A stretch of 64,000 nt of DNA from Brachybacterium tyrofermentans (GCF_014897585.1 NZ_JABUXW010000008.1:1-64000); one strand, 5' to 3'. Shown: positions 24,087 through 31,378, numbered from the stretch's first letter. Notes: generated from the sequence alone by a model not told the origin. Program-made: numbers and translations.

Positions 24087-24370
24087 GGGGTCTCCTCGGG
24101 GTAGTGGGTGTCGCGGTATTCCTGGGCGGCGTGCCTGGCATGCCCGCACTGATCTGCACCCTTGGCGTAGTTCTTCCACTCCTGCTCGATCAGCCCGTCG
24201 AGTGCTGCACGGGCGGCGTCACGCTTCACCTGTGCGAGCCACGCGTCGAACCGCTCGGCGCTGATGTCGAGGGGTTCTCCGAGGCGGTCACGCGGGTACG
24301 TGACGGCGTCGCGGATGACCTCGGTGGTGGGGGTGGTGTCCGCCAGGGCGCGGCGCTGCTCGGTGGTCAT
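24083..24370 (-). CDS. Hypothetical phage protein (95 aa)
   Basis: Starts at the ATG at 24370 (MTTEQRRALADTTPTTEVIR). Predicted helical and charged, with LDISAERFDAWLAQVKRDA and a C-terminal segment containing one Cys and two His (ADQCGHARHAAQEYRDTH). Overlaps both neighbours by ATGA/GTGA junctions. Function unknown. Confidence 0.6.
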   Translation of the reverse strand: MTTEQRRALADTTPTTEVIRDAVTYPRDRLGEPLDISAERFDAWLAQVKRDAARAALDGLIEQEWKNYAKGADQCGHARHAAQEYRDTHYPEETP

Positions 24371-24717
24371 GCTCGGGCCTTTCTCGCGGCGGTGAGAGCG
24401 GCGCGGGCAGTAGCAAGCCTGCTGTTCCGCGCCTCCTCGCCCATCCTGTTCCACCAGGCGAGAACTTCCGTTCGGTCCTCCTCGTTCGCGAGGTCGTAGC
24501 CCTGCAGGTAGGCAAGCACTCCCAGTGCGGCGGCTTCGACCTCGGCGTCGGTGGGCTCCTGTGCTGCGAGGTGATCCCGCGCCCACTCGGCACCGGCCAA
24601 GAACTGCTCGGCCTCCCGCCGGTCCTCTCCGTCGTAGTACGCGGGGGTATCCCAATCCACGGCGTAGAGGGCCCCGGCTTCTGTGCGTGCGGCGGTGGTG
24701 AATGCGTCGGTGTTCAT
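24367..24717 (-). CDS. Hypothetical phage protein (116 aa)
   Basis: Starts at the ATG at 24717 (MNTDAFTTAARTEAGALYAV). An acidic helical protein with repeated Ala-rich helices (DAEVEAAALGVLAYLQGYD; EVLAWWNRMGEEARNS) and a basic C-terminus. It overlaps its neighbours by four bases each. Function unknown. Confidence 0.6.
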   Translation of the reverse strand: MNTDAFTTAARTEAGALYAVDWDTPAYYDGEDRREAEQFLAGAEWARDHLAAQEPTDAEVEAAALGVLAYLQGYDLANEEDRTEVLAWWNRMGEEARNSRLATARAALTAARKARA

Positions 24718-24818
24718 GACTGCTCCATCTCCTCTGCGATCTCGCACGCCTCGGCGTAGGAGATGTCTCCGTCGAGCCAGGCCTGCTCTGCCTCGTCCAT
24801 GCGGTCCTGCCAGCTCAT
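24714..24818 (-). CDS. Very small phage protein (34 aa)
   Basis: An ATG at 24818 opens a 34-codon frame, MSWQDRMDEAEQAWLDGDIS then YAEACEIAEEMEQS, which overlaps both neighbours. It is strongly acidic and helical. The regular coupling and protein-like composition support it being real. Function unknown. Confidence 0.55.
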   Translation of the reverse strand: MSWQDRMDEAEQAWLDGDISYAEACEIAEEMEQS

Positions 24819-24982
24819 GACTGCTCCTTCTCGGTGAGGCCGACCTCGGCCAGGGCGTGCGCGAGAGCTTCGGCGTGGGTGGGGTAGGCGCGCAGTCCCG
24901 TCCACACGTGGCCGCCGATGTGGCTGAACATGACGCGCCACATCCCGTCCCGTTCGCGACGCCAAACCTTGGCTCGGGTCAT
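24815..24982 (-). CDS. Small phage protein (55 aa)
   Basis: An ATG at 24982 opens a 55-codon frame: MTRAKVWRRERDGMWRVMF, then SHIGGHVWTGLRAYPTHAEA. The pattern of two beta strands with Trp followed by a helix (TxxEALAxA) resembles small phage proteins of the AP2/integrase-N-terminal or DUF-type single-sheet fold. The stop overlaps the next start. Function unknown. Confidence 0.6.
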   Translation of the reverse strand: MTRAKVWRRERDGMWRVMFSHIGGHVWTGLRAYPTHAEALAHALAEVGLTEKEQS

Positions 24983-24984
24983 GG

Positions 24985-25887
24985 TCACGAGTCACCGCCA
25001 GCCCGGATGCCATGGGAGGCGAGGTGGTCAGAGATGTCCCTGATGCCCGCGAGCGTGCCGGGGAACGTTCGCAGCACCTCGTCCAGCCCCTCGGCTCCTT
25101 CGGGGCGGGACGGGGGCGGGGTGAGAGCGGCACGAATGATGGTGCGTACGCGGGCATGAGCGCTCAACGCGGTCGGCAGGCCCCTGAACCTTTCCGCACC
25201 CCGCTTCACCATCTCGTCAGTGATGTCGTCGGCGGTGAGGGGGCGGGGGGTCTCCCTCATCTCGCGCAGGGCCGCGTCCGACTCCTTCAACGACTTGTGC
25301 GCATGGTCCCGCTCCCGACGCGCCTTGTCCCGCTCTGCGAGGGCTTCCACCAGATCGACGGTGCGGGCCCGGAGGAGTGCCCCGACCTTCTCCGCTGCCT
25401 CTGCGTGCGCGTCGTACTTCTCGGGGCGGGGGTTCTCGGTGCGGAGACGGAGGTTCTCCTCGATCGCTCGGGACATCGCCGCCTGCACGGAGTCCCGCTC
25501 CTGCTCGGCCTTCTCGGTGCGGTCGGCGAACTCCTGCTCGCGTCGTTCGGCGGTCATCACGTCGTGCCGGTACAGGTCGCGTGCTTCCTCGACTCGTCCG
25601 ATCCGTGAGCGCAGCTCGTCGTTCTCCTGAACGAGGGATCGTGCCCGTTCGGGGGAGACCACCTCGGCTTCGATAGCGGCAGCGGTCACGCCACCGTCCA
25701 TCAGGTCGCCGCTCACTTCGGCGTCACTTTCTACAGTGACGGCCTCAGTGAGGGAAGTGACGGGGAACGGGCCGACGGTGACCTCGTCGCGGTCCTCGGT
25801 CGCGGTGATCCACACGCCCTGGTGGTCGTGGGTGATGGTCAGGGCACCGCCGGCGGGGTCGGTGAGTTCGTGGTCGATCATGGTCAT
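24985..25887 (-). CDS. Coiled-coil phage protein (300 aa)
   Basis: A 300-residue protein (MTMIDHELTDPAGGALTITH). Residues 1-55 form a small beta domain. Residues about 75-215 are an extended heptad-rich coiled coil (SLVQENDELRSRIGRVEEAR; ERREQEFADRTEKAEQERD; ALAERDKARRERDHAHKSL). The rest is helical with a proline hinge. Such long coiled coils appear in phage accessory regions as structural or anti-host proteins; nothing here fixes which. Confidence 0.65.
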   Translation of the reverse strand: MTMIDHELTDPAGGALTITHDHQGVWITATEDRDEVTVGPFPVTSLTEAVTVESDAEVSGDLMDGGVTAAAIEAEVVSPERARSLVQENDELRSRIGRVEEARDLYRHDVMTAERREQEFADRTEKAEQERDSVQAAMSRAIEENLRLRTENPRPEKYDAHAEAAEKVGALLRARTVDLVEALAERDKARRERDHAHKSLKESDAALREMRETPRPLTADDITDEMVKRGAERFRGLPTALSAHARVRTIIRAALTPPPSRPEGAEGLDEVLRTFPGTLAGIRDISDHLASHGIRAGGDS

Positions 25888-26255
25888 GCTCCTTCGGGGG
25901 ATCGGGTTCTGTGCATGTGGCAGACGGGGTACTCGTGCCCGTCCTCGGGATCGGTGCGGGTGCTGGTGGCGGGGTGGTTGCAGGCCTCGAGGTGGCCGTC
26001 CTCGTCGGTGACCTCCTGGTGGCAGTAGGGGGTCACTGGTCGGTCGCGCATCCAGTCGGCGTACCTGGCCTCGTCGCGCATGTGCTCGGCGAACGCGGAC
26101 TCCACGTCAGCGGAACCGAGGCCCTGCTCGTCGAACGCAAGCTCAATACCGCAGGTGCACATGTAGACCCGCTGCCACGGCTCCGGGAAGTCGCCGCCAC
26201 AGCCGGGGTAGAACAGGGTCGTGATCGCGTGCTGGATGCGTTGAATCGTGGTCAT
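25884..26255 (-). CDS. Cys/His-rich phage protein (123 aa)
   Basis: Starts at the ATG at 26255 (MTTIQRIQHAITTLFYPGCG). Cysteines and histidines are spaced as possible zinc sites: PGCGGDF, MCTCGIE, AFAEHMRDEA, PYCHQEV, ACNHP and PVCHMHR near the C-terminus. Overlaps both neighbours. The layout suggests two zinc-stabilised modules; function unknown. Confidence 0.6.
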   Translation of the reverse strand: MTTIQRIQHAITTLFYPGCGGDFPEPWQRVYMCTCGIELAFDEQGLGSADVESAFAEHMRDEARYADWMRDRPVTPYCHQEVTDEDGHLEACNHPATSTRTDPEDGHEYPVCHMHRTRSPEGA

Positions 26256-26677
26256 GACGGGTCCTCCTTGCGAACATCGACGATCTGGTCGTGCGGAAAG
26301 CGGGGCTGGTCCATGCCAGGCGCGGCCCAGCACGTGACGGTCTTCGCGTTGACGCGGACCACGCGATGCCAGGACAGGCCGGTATGGCGACGGACCATCA
26401 CCAGGGACGCGCCCTTGAGTCGGGCAGGATCCACGGGGGTGAGGGCTGCGCGTGCGGCTTCCCGCTCCTCGCGCCGCGCCTTATTCACTGCTTCCTCGAG
26501 GCGTTCCCGCTCCCGAGACTCACGGCCCAGACGGTTCAGGTATGAGCGCATGCCCTTGTTTCGCTTCGCCTGCGTTTCGTGGAATCGCATGGACTGCAGC
26601 CCGGGGTCGGTGGGCTGGACCTGGTGCGCGAGGTCCCAGGCCTTGAGCGCCGCTTCGGCGGCCTTGACAGTGGTCAT
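26252..26677 (-). CDS. Hypothetical phage protein (141 aa)
   Basis: Starts at the ATG at 26677 (MTTVKAAEAALKAWDLAHQV). A basic, mostly helical N-terminal 95 residues (RSYLNRLGRESRERERLEEA, KARREEREAARAAL) followed by a small beta domain (GASLVMVRRHTGLSWHRVV, then VTCWAAPGM). Overlaps both neighbours. Might bind nucleic acid through the Arg-rich helices; this is only inferred from charge. Confidence 0.6.
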   Translation of the reverse strand: MTTVKAAEAALKAWDLAHQVQPTDPGLQSMRFHETQAKRNKGMRSYLNRLGRESRERERLEEAVNKARREEREAARAALTPVDPARLKGASLVMVRRHTGLSWHRVVRVNAKTVTCWAAPGMDQPRFPHDQIVDVRKEDPS

Positions 26678-27150
26678 GAGGTCATCTCCTCGAGTAGGGC
26701 GAGCATGTCCAGCTGCTCGGGTTCAGGTGGGGCGACGAGTGCGGGATCCCAGACGATGCGGGCGAGGTGGTCGAGCCATCGCTCGCACTGCCGGATCCGG
26801 GCCTCCTCCTCGTCGGTGAAGTAGCGCCACTGCCCGGGCTTAACGTCCGGCTGGGACTTGACCCGGCACCACTCGGCGTCGACGGCGCGGATCCAGTCGC
26901 GGGTCTCGTCGGTGGTGTGGGCGAGCACGTGGGCCTTGATCGCTTTCCAGGTGATGACGCGGTGGTCGCCGGTCTCCCGGTCGGTGACGTGGATGCCGTC
27001 CGGCTTCGTGTCGATCTGGGCGGGCCATGCGTAGCTGCCGTGCATCGACTGTCGCCAGGACGAGAACCCCTGTCCCGGGTGGGCTGCCATGCGGGCCAGG
27101 GAGTGGCCGCCCTTGAACCGCCACAGCAGTTCGATGTCGTCGGGGGTCAT
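26674..27150 (-). CDS. Hypothetical phage protein (158 aa)
   Basis: Starts at the ATG at 27150 (MTPDDIELLWRFKGGHSLAR). It has a Trp-rich N-terminal half with SSWRQSMHGSYAWPAQIDTK and a beta pair (GIHVTDRETGDHRVITWK), then helices, ending in an acidic Leu-rich tail (PEQLDMLALLEEMTS). Overlaps both neighbours. No recognisable family. Confidence 0.6.
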   Translation of the reverse strand: MTPDDIELLWRFKGGHSLARMAAHPGQGFSSWRQSMHGSYAWPAQIDTKPDGIHVTDRETGDHRVITWKAIKAHVLAHTTDETRDWIRAVDAEWCRVKSQPDVKPGQWRYFTDEEEARIRQCERWLDHLARIVWDPALVAPPEPEQLDMLALLEEMTS

Positions 27151-27479
27151 GACGCCACCCGCTCCGTAATCCGGGCCACGAGATCGTGCCGGCCACGCCG
27201 GTGCAGATTCCGTTTCGCCCCGGCGACAGACCAGCCGATCCGCGCGATGGCACGGTCGGGGTACTCGCCAACGTCGAGCAGGAACTCGAGGTCTTCGAGG
27301 CGAGCAGCCACGCGGCCCTGCGGCGGCGGTGCCGAGAGGTCTCGGGCGCGGACGGGCTTCGGGTCAGGTAGGCCGGCGCGGGCCCGGAGCTCCCGGCCGT
27401 AGGCGGCGTTCGCGTCACGGCAGGGAGTACACCTGCAGCCCCGCCCGTAGCGGCGGCGCGTTCCGTGATCGGGCATCAT
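27147..27479 (-). CDS. Phage Cys-cluster plus helix-turn-helix protein A
   Basis: Start at the first of two ATGs, 27479, with GGAGA four bases upstream. The 110-residue product opens HGTRRRYGRGCRCTPCRDAN (C-x-C-x-x-C followed by AN..Y), a linker, then a helix-turn-helix (EYPDRAIARIGWSVAGAKRN). The same architecture is repeated in the gene at 27574-27882, so the two look like diverged paralogues. Likely a small DNA-binding protein. Overlaps both neighbouring genes. Confidence 0.7.
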   Translation of the reverse strand: MMPDHGTRRRYGRGCRCTPCRDANAAYGRELRARAGLPDPKPVRARDLSAPPPQGRVAARLEDLEFLLDVGEYPDRAIARIGWSVAGAKRNLHRRGRHDLVARITERVAS

Positions 27480-27574
27480 GGCGTCTCCTTCCTGGTGAAC
27501 CCCGCGACATGGGGGAGTGGGTGCCCTTCTGGGCGGGTGCAGGGGCGTCGGCCCCGGACGAGGTGCGGACACAT
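27476..27574 (-). CDS. Very small phage protein (32 aa)
   Basis: An ATG at 27574 (overlapping the upstream stop as TGATG) opens a 32-codon frame: MCPHLVRGRRPCTRPEGHPL then PHVAGFTRKETP. Cys and His residues are arranged as in a tiny zinc knuckle (CPH, PC, GHPLPH). Its stop overlaps the start of the next gene. Real translation is likely from the exact fit between two genes, but it is unproven. Confidence 0.5.
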   Translation of the reverse strand: MCPHLVRGRRPCTRPEGHPLPHVAGFTRKETP

Positions 27575-27882
27575 CACGCGGCGGCGCTCCTGACGGGGAT
27601 GGACAGCAGGTCCACTGCGGTCGCCTCGCGGACGCGTTGCGCACGGCCCTGACAGATGTGCTTGATCGTCCAGATGCCGTACCCGGAATGGGTGGCGATC
27701 GCGGCCTGCGTCCATCCGTCCGCCCTGAGCGCGAGTAGGTGTTCACGGATCGGTGCCGCGTCGACCGTGCGGGATCCACCGCCCCGGTAGTAGTCCCGCT
27801 GGTAGTCAGCGTTCGCACGGGTGCAGTCCGTGCACCTACACGAGTCGATCGAATACTTGGAGCGAGTGCCATGGGATCGCAT
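27574..27882 (-). CDS. Phage Cys-cluster plus helix-turn-helix protein B
   Basis: A 102-residue protein starting MRSHGTRSKYSIDSCRCTDC, with a C-x-C-x-x-C cluster followed by RANADYQRDYY, then a helix-turn-helix region (LRADGWTQAAIATHSGYGIW, TIKHICQGRAQ). It is the first gene after the tRNA-like element and heads the accessory operon that runs to about 23485. Architecture is shared with the gene at 27147-27479. Probably a transcription regulator; the target is not visible. Confidence 0.7.
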   Translation of the reverse strand: MRSHGTRSKYSIDSCRCTDCTRANADYQRDYYRGGGSRTVDAAPIREHLLALRADGWTQAAIATHSGYGIWTIKHICQGRAQRVREATAVDLLSIPVRSAAA

Positions 27883-27922
27883 AGCGGTTACCTCTCAGTT
27901 GTGGATGAGGATGTGGATAAGC

Positions 27923-27963
27923 GCCCCGGCCGGGAGTCGAACCCGGCCTGCGACCATCGGGGC
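27923..27963 (-). ncRNA. tRNA-like acceptor/T-arm element
   Basis: On the minus strand GCCCC (27963-27959) pairs with GGGGC (27927-27923). Inside lies a 7-bp stem GGCCGGG/CCCGGCC closing a TTCGACT loop, a standard tRNA T-arm with the GGTTCGACTCC consensus. No D-arm or anticodon arm can be folded upstream. It therefore looks like a minimal acceptor-plus-T-arm helix or a tRNA relic. A second hairpin (CCTACTCG/CGAGTAGG, 27966-28000) lies just upstream. Whether it is expressed is unknown; it lies between ssb and the next operon. Confidence 0.5.
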
Positions 27964-27998
27964 TACCTACTCGAAACGGTTGCGAGTAGCTGCGAGTA

Positions 27999-28035
27999 GG
28001 CATACGAAAGGCCCCCACCAGATCGGTGAAGGCCT
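27999..28035 (-). terminator. ssb terminator with ATGCC cassette, copy 7
   Basis: On the minus strand downstream of ssb, AGGCCTTCACC pairs with GGTGGGGGCCT around a GATCT loop (28009-28035), an 11-bp stem with two G-T pairs, followed by TTCGTATGCC. This is the strongest hairpin in the early region and closes the recombination operon. Confidence 0.75.
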
Positions 28036-28058
28036 CAGGGGTCGTGCGGGTCAGGCGG

Positions 28059-28490
28059 TCAGAACGGCGGGTCGTCGTACCCGCCCTGGTTGCCGCCGCC
28101 GGCCCACGGGTCGTTCGCGGGAGCGGGCGCGGACTGCCTGGCCTGTCCCTGCACGTGCTGGGCGGGACCGAACGTGAGCGCGAGACCGACGTGATCAGCG
28201 GTCACCTCGAGATCCTGGCGAGTCTCGCCGTCCCGCGTGGTCCACTCGGTCATCCGCTGGCGACCGGCGACGATGACGCGAGTCCCCTTCCTCACGGACT
28301 CGGAGACGGCCTCGGCGGGCTTGCCCCATACGGTGACCTTCACAAACAGAGGCGGGTCGTCCTGGAAGTTCCCCTGCTGGTCCTTTGAGCGGGTGTTCAC
28401 CGCGAGGTTGAACGACGCCACGGCCTTGCCGCTGTTCGTGAAGCGGACTTCGGCTTCCTTCGTGGCGTTGCCTTCGTAGATCACGGTCAT
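28059..28490 (-). CDS. ssb: Single-stranded DNA-binding protein
   Basis: A 143-residue SSB. The OB fold covers residues 1-105: VIYEGNATKEAEVRFTNSGK, VASFNLAVNTRS, FVKVTVWGKPAEAV, GTRVIVAGRQRMTEW and DLEVTADHVGLAL. The C-terminus is Gly/Gln-rich and ends in the acidic tip DDPPF, the partner-binding tail of bacterial SSBs. It follows recT directly, so it probably serves phage recombination and replication by coating single strands for RecT. Confidence 0.95.
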   Translation of the reverse strand: MTVIYEGNATKEAEVRFTNSGKAVASFNLAVNTRSKDQQGNFQDDPPLFVKVTVWGKPAEAVSESVRKGTRVIVAGRQRMTEWTTRDGETRQDLEVTADHVGLALTFGPAQHVQGQARQSAPAPANDPWAGGGNQGGYDDPPF

Positions 28491-28491
28491 G

Positions 28492-29361
28492 TCAGTTGCT
28501 CTCCTGGTTCAGTCGGGTCTCGAGGGAGTCGATGAGGCGGGCGGCCTCGTCCTTGCTCAGGTCGGTCTTGCTAGTGATGTCGCGGCCCACGATCTGCGAC
28601 ATCGGGCCGTAGGCCTGCACGTCGATGCCGTTCTCGGTGAGGAGCGCGCACAGCTTCTTCATCTGCGGCTCGGTGATCCCGTCACCCCGGATTGCTTCCC
28701 GCAGCTCGTCCTGACCGTGCGTGTCGGCGTCGGTGTTCTCGGGCACGACCTCGGCGTCGACGGGCTCGGGCTCCTTCTTCTTGCGGGAGACCTTCGTGGT
28801 TGGGCCGGGCGCGGCGAACGCGGCCGGGGCACCCTCGGGCGCATCGATGAAGTCGCCGCCGAGCTCGTCGGGCGTGTACTTCGCGGGGCCGAGCACTTCG
28901 GGGCACGCCATGCGGCACGCCTCGGAGACGGCGCGGGAGCGGAGCATCGCGGCGGGGTAGGACTGCCAGGGGCCCTTGCGGCCCATGAGTCCGGCGTGCT
29001 TCGCGCGGCCAAGGGTCCAGACGATCTTGTGCTCGTGCTGCGGGTCGTCCTTTCGCCAGATCGACACGACCGCTTCGGAGTCCGTGGAGGTGACGCGGAC
29101 GCGGTGGCCGGCCTCGAGCGCGCGGCGGTGCATCATGCTCGCGGACATCGACGGGCGACCCTCGACGACGTACACGTCGGTCAGGGCGGCGATGGGGTGC
29201 TCGCCGAGCGCCTGCGCGTAGCCGATGGCGACGAGGATGTTTGCGGGCTGGTTCTGGTACGCCTTCGGGATGATCGACGCGGCGGCGAGCGCCTTCGAGT
29301 AGCTCATCTGCTGCTCGAGATCCATGGCGTGCTGCGGTTGATGGACGATGACTTCACTCAT
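28492..29361 (-). CDS. recT: RecT-family single-strand annealing protein
   Basis: A 289-residue protein with the RecT core: MSYSKALAAASIIPKAYQN, QALGEHPIAALTDVYVVEG, SASMMHRRALEAGHRVRV and the ARGATEYP-equivalent segment SYPAAMLRSRAVSEACRM. The C-terminal 100 residues are acidic and probably disordered, ending with a helical region (LIDSLETRLNQE). It anneals complementary strands in phage recombination. It sits between a PD-(D/E)XK exonuclease-like gene and ssb, the usual RecET-type module. Confidence 0.9.
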   Translation of the reverse strand: MSEVIVHQPQHAMDLEQQMSYSKALAAASIIPKAYQNQPANILVAIGYAQALGEHPIAALTDVYVVEGRPSMSASMMHRRALEAGHRVRVTSTDSEAVVSIWRKDDPQHEHKIVWTLGRAKHAGLMGRKGPWQSYPAAMLRSRAVSEACRMACPEVLGPAKYTPDELGGDFIDAPEGAPAAFAAPGPTTKVSRKKKEPEPVDAEVVPENTDADTHGQDELREAIRGDGITEPQMKKLCALLTENGIDVQAYGPMSQIVGRDITSKTDLSKDEAARLIDSLETRLNQESN

Positions 29362-29879
29362 CGGGTGACCTCCTTGAGGGTCTTGTTTCGGTGGTATCCG
29401 GCGAGGTTGATCGCTCGCCTACAGGTGCGGCACACGCGGGAGTGCCCGTACTGCGCTGTGTTCTCGGGCGTGAACTCGTGCCCGCGCTTGCAATGGGTCC
29501 GGGACCCCATGTTGTGTGTGCCGTGACGGATCTGGTCCTCGATGTTCTTCGAGTGCGTGGACCACATGAGGTTGCTCGGGACGTTGTTCTCGGGGTTGCC
29601 ATCGCGGTGGCGCGCCTCGGTGCCGGGAGGCTTCGGGGCCACGAACGCCTCGAGCACCAGCTTGTGCACCTGGATGGTCTTGCGGGTGCGCCCGCCGGAG
29701 TAGAGGGTCACCAACGGGTAGCCGCCATGGTTCAGTGCGGGCCGGAGGGTCACGCCTCTCCGGTTTGCGACGAACCCGCGTGGGTTCCAAACCTCGCGGT
29801 CGAGGCTGCGGACGCGTCCCTGGTCACTGACCTCGTACAGGCCTTCGTGGCCGACAACGGACCTCCACTCCTCAGTCAC
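29358..29879 (-). CDS. HNH homing endonuclease (NUMOD4-HNH)
   Basis: A 173-residue protein. Residues 1-50 are a NUMOD4-type DNA-binding motif (EEWRSVVGHEGLYEVSDQGR, VRSLDRE). Residues 60-115 form an HNH_3 domain (VHKLVLEAFV, RHRDGNPENN, NLMWSTHSKNIEDQ). A C-terminal zinc knuckle follows (HCKRGHEFT, VCRTCRRAIN). It overlaps recT and the nuclease gene by a few bases on each side, so it may be a homing insertion fixed within the recombination operon. Confidence 0.88.
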   Translation of the reverse strand: MTEEWRSVVGHEGLYEVSDQGRVRSLDREVWNPRGFVANRRGVTLRPALNHGGYPLVTLYSGGRTRKTIQVHKLVLEAFVAPKPPGTEARHRDGNPENNVPSNLMWSTHSKNIEDQIRHGTHNMGSRTHCKRGHEFTPENTAQYGHSRVCRTCRRAINLAGYHRNKTLKEVTR

Positions 29880-30654
29880 GTTGCACCTCCTTGAGATCTC
29901 CGCTGGGCCGCTTGGCTACGGCGTAGGCCGAGAGAAATAGGCTGAACGCTGCGTCGATCTCCTCTCGGTTTCGGCAGAGCCAGTACGGGGTGGTGCCCTC
30001 GCTGGTGACGTGCACGACGATCGCCCCGGCGACGTCAGGGATTGGGAGCTCGGCGTCGGGGTCGTCGTCGGTGACCTGGAACTCGGCTCTGCTGTATGCC
30101 GCGACCTGCATTGCGGTATCGGCATAGACCTTGTTCGACGTCTTGATGTCAGCCGAGAACGGCTCCCCGTCGAACAGGAGGGGGGACCGTGCGATGAGGT
30201 CGTAGCGGCCTGAGAAGTTGTGCTCGCGAGAGGCGACGGAGCGTTCGGTCGAGACGGGTTCGATCTCCCACTCGTCGAGGAACTTCACGTACCCCTCGAC
30301 GTAAGGCACGAGGTCGTCGGGCACGTCGACGTCTTCGCCGTGCACGACCCGTTCCGCTAGGGCGTGTACTGCGGTGCCTCGCACTGCGGCCTCGTCCCGC
30401 TTCTTCCAAGGTGCCTTCCGCCAGGTCTCGTACAGCGCGTCCCGGTCGATGCTGGCGAGGTTCCATGCCGCCTCCGAGGGCGGGAGTTCCTTGAAGGATG
30501 CGGCCCAATCGGCAGCAGCCTCAGCAGCCTGGTTCGCGGACCAGTACATGAGCCCCGGTTTCGGCACCCCAGCACCGATCAGTCCAGTAACGGAGCGGAC
30601 CGGCTTCCCATCCAGCCGATACCGATGTGACGACTCGTTGAAGGTCAGGCTCAT
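29872..30654 (-). CDS. PD-(D/E)XK exonuclease (RecE/Cas4-like)
   Basis: Start at the ATG at 30654 (MSLTFNESSHRYRLDGKPVR), which overlaps the previous stop; the open frame further upstream is not used. The 260-residue product has the Cas4/RecB-type nuclease core: GTAVHALAERVVHGED, then HNFSGRYDLIAR, FSADIKTSNKVYADTAMQ (Asp and D-x-K) and the QVAAYSRAEF motif. It is the likely 5'-3' exonuclease partner of RecT. A chromosomal protein at 49404-50321 shares this motif order closely. Confidence 0.85.
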   Translation of the reverse strand: MSLTFNESSHRYRLDGKPVRSVTGLIGAGVPKPGLMYWSANQAAEAAADWAASFKELPPSEAAWNLASIDRDALYETWRKAPWKKRDEAAVRGTAVHALAERVVHGEDVDVPDDLVPYVEGYVKFLDEWEIEPVSTERSVASREHNFSGRYDLIARSPLLFDGEPFSADIKTSNKVYADTAMQVAAYSRAEFQVTDDDPDAELPIPDVAGAIVVHVTSEGTTPYWLCRNREEIDAAFSLFLSAYAVAKRPSGDLKEVQRD

Positions 30655-30863
30655 CCCGTCACCCCTTCCATGTATCGGCGGCGGAAGCCCTGGTACTGCA
30701 CGGCTTCCCAGAGGTCGAACGGTTCGCGCCAGCCGTGGAGGATCGCTTCGCCTGCACGGTTCACGGCGGTCTCGTGACGGGTGAGGCGCACCCACGGCTC
30801 AGTGGCCGCGCGCTTGCCGTTGCATGTCGCCTCGACGGCGTTCTCTGCGAGTTGCGGCATCAC
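30651..30863 (-). CDS. Hypothetical phage protein (70 aa)
   Basis: Starts at an ATG at 30863 (MMPQLAENAVEATCNGKRAA) overlapping the upstream stop, and its own stop overlaps the nuclease start. Contains EPWVRLTRHETAVNRAGEA and WREPFDLWEAVQYQGFRRR. Basic, helical, no recognisable family. It is part of the coupled early operon. Confidence 0.6.
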   Translation of the reverse strand: MMPQLAENAVEATCNGKRAATEPWVRLTRHETAVNRAGEAILHGWREPFDLWEAVQYQGFRRRYMEGVTG

Positions 30864-31057
30864 GGCTTCCTTCCGTTGTGGATGACCTGACGGGGGTGCT
30901 GGTAGGCGCGGCCGAATGCTTTGGCTGCGCGATTGATGGCGCGTACAAACCCACTCAGATCGGCTTCGATCGTTACGAACGCGAGATGCGTGCCTGGCCG
31001 GCGCTTCCGGTTGCGCCGGATCGCTCGGCCGCGGTGGCGGCGGTCAATACTGGTCAT
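30860..31057 (-). CDS. Small basic phage protein (65 aa)
   Basis: Starts at an ATG at 31057 (MTSIDRRHRGRAIRRNRKRR), with 19 Arg or Lys residues in 65, followed by AFVTIEADLSGFVRAINRAA. The strongly basic N-terminus suggests nucleic acid binding. It overlaps both neighbours by ATGA. Function unknown. Confidence 0.6.
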   Translation of the reverse strand: MTSIDRRHRGRAIRRNRKRRPGTHLAFVTIEADLSGFVRAINRAAKAFGRAYQHPRQVIHNGRKP

Positions 31058-31266
31058 CGCTTCCTCTTTCTGTTGCCGACGGCGGTCTCGCCAGTCGGGT
31101 CGGCGTAGCTGCGTTGGGTGCGGCGATCAGGCCGCTGGGGGATTGGCTTCATCGGGTTGTTGATGTTCGCGGTGCTGCGGGCGTTGCGCGGCATGCGGGG
31201 GAGGTCCGTGTCGTCGGCCCTGCGCTCGATGGCCGCGAGCATCGCGGCCAATACGTCATCCGCCAT
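31054..31266 (-). CDS. Hypothetical phage protein (70 aa)
   Basis: Starts at an ATG at 31266 (MADDVLAAMLAAIERRADDT), with a short helix followed by a basic, Asn/Pro-rich disordered tail (RNARSTANINNPMKPIPQRP). Its first 11 bases overlap the preceding membrane-protein gene. Function unknown. Confidence 0.55.
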   Translation of the reverse strand: MADDVLAAMLAAIERRADDTDLPRMPRNARSTANINNPMKPIPQRPDRRTQRSYADPTGETAVGNRKRKR

Positions 31267-31378
31267 GTCGCCGCTCCTGCCAGTCGAGCCAAAGCTTCAC
31301 GGCAACGATGGACAGGGCGATCGAGCCGGCCACGTACAGGCCACCGACCGCGAGCGTCAGGATCAGGTCATCGATCAC
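31256..31378 (-). CDS. Single-span membrane microprotein (40 aa)
   Basis: A GTG at 31378 overlapping the upstream stop (GTGA) opens 40 codons: IDDLILTLAVGGLYVAGSI then ALSIVAVKLWLDWQERRHGG. Residues 4-28 form one hydrophobic helix followed by a positively charged end, so the C-terminus is probably cytoplasmic. Small phage membrane proteins like this can act in superinfection exclusion or host takeover; no evidence here decides. Confidence 0.6.
   Translation of the reverse strand: MIDDLILTLAVGGLYVAGSIALSIVAVKLWLDWQERRHGG

Noticed and set aside
27923..27998. Complete tRNA gene after ssb
   Set aside because: Only acceptor and T-arm fold; the required anticodon stem (pairing to TGGTC) and D-arm cannot be formed upstream.
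27966..28000. CRISPR-like or iteron repeats (CGAGTAG)
   Set aside because: Only three short 7-8 base copies in 35 bases with no regular spacers; better read as a hairpin.
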